Assembly: GCA_023974075.1 (NCBI GenBank) | Contig: JAMFTG010000055.1 | Coordinates: 712,477 to 776,476 of the forward strand | DNA length: 64,000 nucleotides | From: Chaenocephalus aceratus | Taxonomy: Eukaryota; Chordata; Actinopteri; Perciformes; Channichthyidae | Reading direction: 5' to 3' | Notes under the pieces: generated by a model | The model's database searches: none | What the model saw: the letters and a program-made list of their open reading frames with translations, nothing else | What the model was told of the DNA's origin: nothing | In this document: positions 46,557 to 57,800 of the stretch, piece after piece | Layout of the letters: the number at the start of each line of letters is the position of its first letter | Numbering within the stretch: position 1 is the first letter of the stretch | Program-made: the position numbers and the translations under genes

Positions 46557-49500
46557 ATGAAGACGCTCATCGTGACCCTGACCTTCGCCTGTTTCCTGTC
46601 TCTGAGCGTTGCCATGGCGATCAACACCTCCCTCAGTACGCGGACCTTGGGGTTGTGTGAGTACGTCGTTAGACAGACGCCGCCCGGTATCCCCGGTGCT
46701 TTCATACCTTCGTGCGACTTCAACGGGAACTTCCTGCCGCAGCAATGCGCCAAATCCACGGGATACTGCTGGTGCGTGAACGTGATCACAGGGGAGGAGA
46801 TCCCGAACACGAGAACTCCGCCGGGGACCGTGCCCGTCAACTGTGGTGAGGAGAGGGGGGGGGGTATTTAGTTCATCTTTGTTTGCTTTTATTTGCTAAA
46901 GCTACGGTAACAAAAGAAAGCTTTATGTTTTTAAAACATGGATATTTTCTTGTTTTTTTAACCTTGAGCTTTTATTTTGTTAACTGAAGCTTTAATTTTT
47001 AGGAAATGAACATTTTATTTTGTTAAAACAAGGTTAAACAAAAAGCTTTTATTTTGTTGAAACAAAGATATTTTCTTGTTAACACATGGAGGGTTTTCTT
47101 TTTTGAAACATTGGGCTTTCATTTTTTTAGAACATTTTGTTACAACATCAACAAAGTTTATTTTTGTTTAAAATAGGAAGCTTTTATTTTTACTTTAACA
47201 CGATTTGTTATGTTTTTTTTAACATGAGAAGCCTTTTGTAGTTGTTTAAGAAATTAGTTTGTATTTTGAGCAAAGAACATATATAGACAAAATAAGTCAA
47301 CAAATTATCCTTGAAGTAAAAGAAAAAGAAAAAGAGTGTATAAAATAAGTCAATAAAAGTTGCATGACACTTTTTAAAGGTCACCTCTCATGCTATGTTT
47401 AGGCAATAGCATAGATTTCAGATATATAAACATATATAAAAACATGTCTATGAAGTGTTTTGCTCCAAATACCAAACAGATCATTCTAGCCATGCCTCAT
47501 CATCTCACACCGGGGACACATGTTGATGTAGAAAAGACATCAAAAAGTGCATTTTGCATGATAGGTCCCCTTTAAGAAATATTCACACACATAAATACAT
47601 TTTGAGTTTGAGTTGTTGTAAAAACTAGAGATTGCAATTTTTAAATGAGTGAAATATTTAACATGTTATACACTGAACAAAAATATAAACGCAACACTTT
47701 TGTTTTTGCTCCAATTTTTCATGAGATGAACTCAAAGATCTAAAACATTTTCTATATACACAAAATAACCATTTCTCTCAAATATTGTTCACAAATCTGA
47801 AACAATGTGTGATAGTGAGCACTTCTCATTTGCCGAGATAATCCATCCCACCTCACAGGTGTGGCATATCAAGATGCTGATTAGACAGCATGATTATTGC
47901 ACAGGTGTGCCTTAGGCTGGCCACAATAAAAGGCCACTCTGAAACGTGCAGTTTTGCTTTATTGGGGGGGTCTGGGGGGGTCCGAAAACCAGGCAGTATC
48001 TGGTGTGAGGGGTAGGGGTAGGGTAATGTTGTGAATCGAGTGGCCTGTGTTCGTCGTCCATAACATACGCCTGCCCATACCATAACCCCACCACCACCAT
48101 GGGCCACTCAATTCACAACATTACCCTAACCCTAACCCTAACCCTAACCTTAATCCTACCCCTCACACCAGATACTGACTGGTTTTCAGACCCCCCCAGA
48201 CCCCCCCAATAAAGCAAAACTGCACGTTTCAGAGTGGCCTTTTATGGTGGCCAGCCTAAGGCACACCTGTGCAATAATCATGCTGTCTAATCAGCATCTT
48301 GATATGCCACACCTGGGAGGTGGGATGGATTATCTCGGCAAAGGAGAAGTGCTCACTATCACACATTGTTTCAGATTTGTGAACAATATTTGAGATAAAT
48401 GGTTATTTTGTGTATATAGAAAATGTTTTAGATCTTTGAGTTCATCTCATGAAAAATGGGAGCAAAAACAAAAGTGTTGCGTTTATATTTTTGTTCAGTG
48501 TATGTATATATGTTATTTCTGCAGACCGGGAGTTCTACTGCCCGTTCGGCTGGTCCCGATTCGGCCGGCTGTGCTTCGTCTTCATCGACTCCCCGAAAAC
48601 CTGGGTGGAGGCGGAGGTAAACATGGAGCTTTTATTTTGTTAAAGGTGGGGTAGGTAAGTTTCAGACACCGGCTCGAGATACACTTTTTGTTATATTCCA
48701 TGGAATGCTCTTAACATCCCGATAGCAATGAATATCTGAAGTGCTTCGACAAAAAATCCATACAAAAATGTCATCTGTAGAAGCCGTGGCGCTGTAAAAA
48801 GTACAACCAATCCGTTTAGCCGGGCCTACCTGCCTGTCAGCCTTCCATCGGGGCACAAACTTATCTCGTGCCCTCATTGGTCATGTGCGCATTCGTGTGT
48901 GTTGGAGGAGGGGCTCTGTGAGGAAGTGGCAGATTTTCTCCGGTTGTGTATTTTCAAATTCTAGCGATCTCGACCCGGTTTCTCAAACTTACCTACCCCG
49001 CCTTTAAATATGAAGCTTTTATTTTGTTGAACATGGAGCTTTTATTTTGTTACACATTAAGGTTTTATTTAGTTAAACATGGAGCTTTTATTTTGTTAAA
49101 ACAAGAAGCTTTTATTTTGGTTAAATATGAAGCTTTTATTTTGTTAAATATGAAGCTTTTATTTTGTTGAAAATTGAGCTTTTATTTTGTTAAAACAATG
49201 AGCTTTTATTTTGTTAAACGTTGAGCTTTTATAGCATAGCGTGTTTTCTCTCTGCAGAGCTACTGCATGTTCGAAGGCGCTAACCTGGCCTCGGTCCAGA
49301 GTCCCGAGCAGAACCACTTCCTGCAATCGCTGACCCGCGCAGAAACGCACGACTTCCCCCCCACCTGGGTCGGGGGCCACAACTGCGTCAACGTACGACT
49401 TTTTCTACAATATAATCACAAAACATGCACAGCTGATCTGTTGTTAATAATCAATGGTAATAAACAGGATTTATGGCTAAAACTACTAAGTGTGAGTGTT

Positions 49501-49698
49501 TTGGTTTGATCGTGTACTTTCAAGCGTACTTGTACTTGATCGTAAATGTGTTTATGTAATTATGTTATTTATATATTTGTATTTCTAGGTGTTATTCTGG
49601 ATGTGGAGCGACGGCTCCAGGTTTCTTTATGAAAACTGGAACGTGGAAAGCAACACGAGGACCAGTGAGCGCTGTCTCCAGATGAACAATGGCTGTAA

Positions 49699-49755
<57 letters not shown>

Positions 49756-50500
49756 ACACACACACACACCTTTAATAATAGAGTAATTTCTATATTTAAA
49801 CCCGTTGAAAATCCAGTGTTTTCGATGCAATTCGACAAATATCTTGTGTTTTTGTGTAATTTGAAAAACATCATCGTTAAGGTTTAGCCGCTACAATTTT
49901 AGCTTAGCTCTGATTGGACCAAACTCCATACAGGAAACAAGCGTTTTAGAAGTCGTTTGCTTGACATCTAAAAAAAAAGCAAGAAATTCAGACGGTTGTT
50001 GAATCTGTTTCTGATGGAGCGACGCTGGCATGTTGTTGGTCTGTTTCATTAAATCACATTCAAATCTGTTTATATTTGCTTTTTGCAGCGTCAGCAGATT
50101 AAATCAGCAGGAAGAAGTGACGTGAATAAAAATACATTATTATGCGTTCTCAATGTGATATTTCAGGATCGTTTTGATCTGTTTACTGCAATTCAATTCA
50201 ATTAAAGTAATGCTGCGGTCAAACTCCTGCGAAGGGGTTAAGTCACACAATTCGTCTTTTGAGGATTCTGCTAAATTACGCATTTAAAGTTTTAACTTCA
50301 CCTGCCTTTACATTCCTGACAAATCACCACAATATGTACGTTTAACATTCAAGCTTAATAAATGCAAACTGTTCACTATTATTACATTAGTTTTTAAGCA
50401 TCTTGAGAAATGAAAGTTAATTTGTGTTTCAGATGAGAAGAAGTGGGATTTGGCCTCCTGCAAGTCGGAGCTGCCCTTCCTCTGTGCGAAGAGGGTCTGA
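46557..50500 (+). CDS. Secreted thyroglobulin type-1 / C-type lectin domain protein
   Basis: Coding exons 46557-46845, 48525-48616, 49258-49392, 49589-49694 and 50433-50500 join in frame to 229 residues. Residues 1-20 are a signal peptide (MKTLIVTLTFACFLSLSVAM). A thyroglobulin type-1 domain follows, with six cysteines and QQCAKSTGYCWCV. Residues about 97-229 are a C-type lectin-like domain (YCPFGWSRFGRLCF, GANLASVQSPEQNHF, TWVGG, WMWSDGS, CKSELPFLC). The EPN or QPD sugar-binding triplet is missing: the spot reads ENWNVESNTRTSERC, and the usual WND is WDL. Calcium-dependent sugar binding is therefore doubtful. The lectin part resembles the fish nattectin, ladderlectin and type II antifreeze group; five coding exons plus a leader exon also fit that group. 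The upstream in-frame Met at 46494 lies before the acceptor and is not used. Function is not known; a plasma or mucus defence protein is an inference. Confidence 0.8.
46870..47370. repeat. Degenerate CTTTTATTTTGTTA repeats in lectin-gene intron 2
   Basis: Loose repeats of a roughly 24-base motif (GAGCTTTTATTTTGTTAAAA + CATG). The same motif recurs at 49005-49230, on the far side of the next exon. Confidence 0.6.
47374..47575. mobile_element. TTAA-flanked short transposon, deleted copy (202 bp)
   Basis: It starts TTAAAGGTCACCTCTCATGC and ends TGCATGATAGGTCCCCTTTAA, with TTAA at both ends. It retains one copy of GGGGACACATGTTGATGTAG. An internally deleted relative of 44399-45086. Confidence 0.8.
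47669..48502. mobile_element. Long-palindrome TA-flanked transposon (834 bp) with telomere-like core
   Basis: The two arms of about 350-400 bases are inverted copies, starting TACACTGAACAAAAATATAA and ending TTATATTTTTGTTCAGTGTA, with TA at both borders as in Tc1/mariner-type elements. The loop region contains TTACCCTAACCCTAACCC (about 48120-48150), matching vertebrate telomere repeats. Its right end is 22 bases before lectin-gene exon 3. Confidence 0.85.
48640..49007. mobile_element. TTAA-flanked short transposon, family B (368 bp)
   Basis: TTAAAGGTGGGGTAGGTAAG at the left and CTTACCTACCCCGCCTTTAA at the right; a shorter copy of 27888-28369. It starts 24 bases after the splice donor of the 92-bp exon ending at 48616. 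Confidence 0.85.
49005..49230 (+). repeat. Tandem AAGCTTTTATTTTGTTAAA repeats in lectin-gene intron
   Basis: About eight to nine units of 22-28 bases built on GAGCTTTTATTTTGTTAAAC + ATG. The transposon at 48640 is inserted within such a unit, since one unit also precedes it. Confidence 0.75.
49700..49770. repeat. (CA)n microsatellite
   Basis: About 35 CA units with one G interruption. It starts six bases after the donor of the lectin exon ending at 49694. Confidence 0.95.
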
Positions 50501-50610
50501 TAACATGTCGTTTGTTCCTTTGTGGATGAATATTAGGCTCAGAAGCTTCTAGAGGTTCATTTACATCGTCTGCATTTATATTAACACTCGAAGAATTGTC
50601 AGGAATTATG

Positions 50611-50616
50611 AATAAA
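50611..50616 (+). terminator. Polyadenylation signal of the lectin-like gene
   Basis: AATAAA in ATTATGAATAAATGC, 111 bases after the stop codon. Confidence 0.7.
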
Positions 50617-50686
50617 TGCATGAAAAAGTAAATTTTGAGTTTCTGGCTTAATTTCTGTCCTAAACTCAAGGGTTTAAATAAGGATA

Positions 50687-50876
<190 letters not shown>

Positions 50877-50879
50877 TAG

Positions 50880-51723
<844 letters not shown>

Positions 51724-51823
51724 GGATAAATACGCGGTGCAGCAGATTTCGGGTACAGAAGAAGAAGAGAGAGCACACTGAAGACTAGAGCGTTTGAGAA
51801 TAAAACTTTATCGACAGCCGACA
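51724..51823 (+). promoter_or_regulatory. fgb: fgb core promoter and 5' UTR
   Basis: GGGATAAATACGC gives a TATA-like box at about 51724-51731. Transcription would start near 51755, leaving a 5' UTR of about 70 bases (GAAGAAGAAGAGAGAGC ... CGACAGCCGACA) before the ATG at 51824. Confidence 0.65.
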
Positions 51824-54800
51824 ATGAGGACGCTGCTGCTGCTGTGTGTGTGCGTGAGTGTGTGTGTGGCTCAGGATACCGATTATGACAGCTATGACAC
51901 GGTAAGTGTGTGTGTTTGATCAAAAGTAAGAACAACATTTATTCAAATATAGTGCTTTTTAATTATTATTTCATAATGTCATAGTGTAAAATAAGTGTCT
52001 TAATTAAATGTTATATCTTAATCTGCTTGCGTAATTCATTTACAAATCTTATTGTGTACATTAATCTAATTACTTTAAAATAATTTCTATTGTTTTTGTT
52101 TAACATAACTAAATGATCATGCATAAATATATGCATTATACGTAAAGGGCACACAACTTTATTGAATTCTACATCGACTTAAATATTTTAAGAAATAAAA
52201 CAGAAATATATTTCTCTTTATTTTTAAAATTTCATTTAAAAAGTGCTCTATACAATCTGAATTAATGCATCCTTTAAACAACAGTGGAAAACAACTTTTA
52301 AACTGAAAACAATTCACAATATTCTCCCTTTACTTTCCTCAGGACACCAAGACGACGAAGAACGTGACAGTGAGTAGAATATTAAGCTGCAAATGTTGAA
52401 GTAATTGTATGAGTTGTATCTGTTTTAATGTGTCTATCTTGTTGACCTGCAGACTCCACCAGAGAGCGCTGTAGATGCTCGAGGTCATCGCCCAACAACG
52501 AGAGGCCGCGACACGTACACCCCCAGCCGCTACACCCCGCCCCCAATCAGCGGAGGAGGAAGGTACGTCCAGACTTCAATCTTTTAATTTAAATGTATTT
52601 TAAGGCCAATTCCACTCTACAGTATGTACAGGACTGTAAAGATCGATGTTGTCTAAGAAGAAGAAATTATATAGAAGTGTTTAGAGTTCATATTCTTTTA
52701 GACTTAAAAATATTTTTTTCAAGTTTAGTAAGGGTTACAAACCCGTAAAGGGCATCCTCTCTAATGTCCAGCAGGGGGCACTGGTTGCAACATGTGAGAG
52801 AAGTCTATGAGACTCACATTACATCACGAGTCACTTGTTAGACGCTTTTATCCAAAGCGACTCACATACTCAGTACTGTGGACAATCCCCACGGGAGCAC
52901 TTTGGGGTGAAGAGTCTCAGGGACACAACGACATGCTGACTGCAGTGGGGTTTGAACCTGTGACCCCCTGACACCAACACCTACGGACATGTCCCATATT
53001 TCAAAGACAGGAATAGTTCTTTATCTCGTCAAAGATACTTTTCTTTAAATCATTTGTTTAGCTCTTTAGTTGCCCATGGTGTCTGTGTAAACAGCTGGGA
53101 TACATGTAGTTACTGTAACAAAGACAGGCATCACTTATGGCTTCGAGCGCATTGACAAACAGTTGTACTCGGGTAACATCAGACCTCATGTTTGTTTGTC
53201 TTTGCCCCAGGTATCGCGGCCGCCCCTCTTCGACTCCGACAGAAGCTCAGACGGTTCAGGAGAAGGAGGTTCAGCCCGATGAAGGAGGGTGTACTCACGC
53301 TGCAGAGGAGATGGTAGGAGAACTCCAGCACATGATAGCCAGGGAGGAATATATTCAAATTCAAAGGTTTTTATTTTTACAGTTAGAAATGGCAATGAAA
53401 TTCTTCTGACCTGAGATCCTCCAACAATGCAACATATATAATAAAATACAACAATACAAATAGAAAAAATAGCGCAAGAAGTCTATATACATGTAAATAG
53501 AATATGTTACAAACTAAGACACTCAAATCCAGCACCAGACACTTTTTACGCTGCTCTGGACAATCTTGTACTAATGTACATTCTCAAAGATATTGAAGTG
53601 ACTGTTATTTTGTATATATTGATTGTTGTGCTTTTATTCATGTCTTAATTTGTGCATATGTATAAATGTGTCCTTTGATCGCGTATATATAGGATATACA
53701 TATTTTTATATATCTTTCTTTTTGTATTCGGGATGGTGGGAAACGGTATTTCGATCTCTCTGTACACAAAAACTGAAAGATTGACAATAAAGTTAACTTT
53801 GACTTTTGATATGTACAAGAACAGAATATAAAATTAAATAATGTACATTAGGACAACATTGAATGCGGTTTATTGCGTTGATAACTATTGTATTTATAGA
53901 AATAAGTAGATTGCTAGATGAAGATAATTAAGCCGTTATGTTTCTGTCCACCAGGGGGTGCTGTGTCCGACCGGCTGCGAGCTGAAGACCATGCTGCTGA
54001 AGCAGGAGAGGAACGTCAAGACGGTAACACATGTTTAATCTTTCTGAGACATGTAGGCAAATGTATTTCTGTAGCACCTTTCAACACAAGGCAATTCATC
54101 AGAGCTGGGAAGTAGTGGAGTACAAATACTTTGTTACTGTACTTAAGTACATGTTTCTGGTATCAGTACTTTACTCCACTACTTATTTTTTACGACTTTT
54201 TACTTTTACTTCTTACATGTTAAACCCAAATACCTGTACTTTCTACTTCTCACATGTTGAACACAAATACCTGTACTTTCTACTTCTTACATGTTGAACA
54301 CAAATACCTGTACTTTCTACTTCTTACATGTTGAACACAAATACCTGTACTTTCTACTTCTTACATGTTGAACACAAATACCTGTACTTTCTACTTCTTA
54401 CATGTTGAACACAAATACCTGTACTTTCTACTTCTTACATGTTGAACACAAATACCTGTACTTTCTACTTCTTACATGTTGAACACAAATACCTGTACTT
54501 TCTACTTCTTACATGTTGAACACAAATACCTGTACTTTCTACTTCTTACATGTTGAACACAAATACCTGTACTTTCTACTTCTTACATGTTGAACACAAA
54601 TACCTGTACTTTCTACTTCTTACATGTTGAACACAAATACCTGTACTTTCTACTTCTTACATGTGAACACAAATACCTGTACTTTCTACTTCTTACATGT
54701 TGAACACAAATACATGTACTTTCTACTCTCACATGTTGAACCCAAATACCTGTACTTTCTACTTCTTACATGTTGAACCCAAATACCTGTACTTTCTACT

Positions 54801-57800
54801 TCTCACATTGTTGAACCCAAATACCTGTACTTCTACTTCTTACATGTTGAACTCAAATACCTGTACTTTCTACTTCTTACATGTTGAACTCAAATACCTG
54901 TACTTTCTACTTCTCACATGTTGAACACAAATACCTGTACTTTCTACTTCTTACATGTTGAACACAAATACCTGTACTTTCTACTTCTCACATGTTGAAC
55001 ACAAATACCTGTACTTTCTACTTCTTACATGTTGACACAATACCTGTACTTTCTACTTCTCTCATGTTGAACACAAATACCTGTACTTTCTACTTCTCTA
55101 CATGTTGAACACAAATACCTGTACTTTCTACTTCTTACATGTTGAACACAAATACCTGTACTTTCTACTTCTTACATGTTGAACACAAATACCTGTACTT
55201 TCTACTTCTTACATGTTGAACACAAATACCTGTACTTTCTACTTCTTACATGTTGAACACAAATACCTGTACTTTCTACTTCTTACATGTTGAACACAAA
55301 TACCTGTACTTTCTACTTCTTACATGTTGAACACAAATACCTGTACTTTCTACTTCTTACATGTTGAACTCAAATACCTGTACTTTCTACTTCTTACATG
55401 TTGAACACAAATACCTGTACTTTCTACTTCTTACATGTTGAACAAAAATACCTGTACTTTCTACTTCTCACATGTTGAACACAAATACCTGTACTTTCTA
55501 CTTCTTACATGTTGAACACAAATACCTGTACTTTCTACTTCGTACATGTTGAACTCAAATACCTGTACTTTCTACTTCTCACATTTTGAACTCAAATACC
55601 TGTACTTTCTACTTCTCACATTTTGAACTCAAATACCTGTACTTTCTACTTCTTACATGTTGAACACAAATACCTGTACTTTCTACTTCTCACATGTTGA
55701 ACACAAATACCTGTACTTTCTACTTCTTACATGTTGAACACAAATACCTGTACTTTCTACTTCTCTCATGTTGAACACAAATACCTGTACTTTCTACTTC
55801 TTACATGTTGAACACAAATACCTGTACTTTCTACTTCTTACATGTTGAACACAAATACCTGTACTTTCTACTTCTTACATGTTGAACACAAATACCTGTA
55901 CTTTCTACTTCTTACATGTTGAACACAAATACCTGTACTTTCTACTTCTTACATGTTGAACACAAATACCTGTACTTTCTACTTCTTACATGTTGAACAC
56001 AAATACCTGTACTTTCTACTTCTTACATGTTGAACTCAAATACCTGTACTTTCTACTTCTTACATGTTGAACACAAATAACCTGTACTTTCTACTTCTCA
56101 CATGTTGAACACAAATACCTTTACTTTCTACTTCTCACATGTTGAACTCAAATACCTGTACTTTCTACTTCTCACATGTTGAACTCAAATACCTGTACTT
56201 TCTACTTCTTACATGTTGAACTCAAATACCTGTACTTTCTACTTCTCTCATGTTGAACACAAATACCTGTACTTTCTACTTCTTACATGTTGAACTCAAA
56301 TACCTGTACTTTCTACTTCTTACATGTTGAACCCAAATACCTGTACTTTCTACTTCTCACATGTTGAACTCAAATACCTGTACTTTCTACTTCTTACATG
56401 TTGAACTCAAATACCTGTACTTTCTACTTCTCACATGTTGAACTCAAATACCTGTACTTTCTACTTCTTACATGTTGAACACAAATACCTGTACTTTCTA
56501 CTTCTTACATGTTGAACACAAATACCTGTACTTTCTACTTCTCTCATGTTGAACACAAATACCTGTACTTTCTACTTCTTACATGTTGAACACAAATACC
56601 TGTACTTTCTACTTCTTACATGTTGAACACAAATACCTGTACTTTCTACTTCTTACATGTTGAACACAAATACCTGTACTTCTTCATTAATACTACTTCT
56701 CACATGTTGAACTCAAATACCTGTACTTTCTACTTCCTACATGTTGAACTCAAATACCTGTACTTTCTATTTCTCACATGTTGAACTCAAATACCTGTAC
56801 TTTCTACTTCTTACATGTTGAACTCAAATACCTGTACTTTCTACTTCTTACATGTTGAACACAAATACCTGTACTTTCTACTTCTCTCATGTTGAACACA
56901 AATACCTGTACTTTCTACTTCTTACATGTTGAACTCAAATACCTGTACTTTCTACTTCTCTCATGTTGAACTCAAATACCTGTACTTTCTACTTCTCACA
57001 TGTTGAACACAAATACCTGTACTTTCTACTTCTTACATGTTGAACTCAAATACCTGTACTTTCTACTTCTTACATGTTGAACTCAAATACCTGTACTTTC
57101 TACTTCTCACATGTTGAACACAAATACCTGTACTTTCTACTTCTTACATGTTGAACTCAAATACCTGTACTTTCTACTTTTTACATGTTGAACTCAAATA
57201 CCTGTACTTTCTACTTCTACATGTTCCAAACAGGCTGGTTTCTTTAGTTTGAATGTGTATAAAATATAGAGCTAGTTCAAAGACTTGTTTCTTTAAATCT
57301 AAATGCATGATATGTTGTTTGTGGCAGAGCATCAACCATCTGAAGCCTCAGGTGGAGGAACTGTCTCAATCCTCCAACACCGTCTACAGATACGTCAACA
57401 GCATCTCCACGTCTCTGAGGGAGAGGCAGATAGTCATCAACGGTGAGGAATACTCTCTTTTATTCAGTTAAAGCACTAAATATACTTCTGCATGATAGAC
57501 ATTTCTCGTATATTTTCCAAGTACTCAGTCTTCACTTTACTGACCCAAAAATCCAGGTGAAAAAGAAGCAAAATTATTGGCAAGATGTTAAATGACCACA
57601 ACAAGACTAGAAAATAAAAACATAATTAAATAGAGTACAGCAGACAGCATCAGTACAACAATAAATAAATAGCAGTACAAAAATAGAGAGGAACAAACAG
57701 ACATGCAAACAGATGAAATATCATCATACCTTGATACAGTTAAAAGTGTTCACATTTTTGATTGTTTAAAAGCCAGTTCTTATGATTGTGGTTAAATGTA

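Noticed and set aside
48120..48152. Interstitial telomere marking a chromosome fusion
   Set aside because: Only about five CCCTAA-type units, lying exactly in the loop of a palindromic transposon, so the transposon explains them better.
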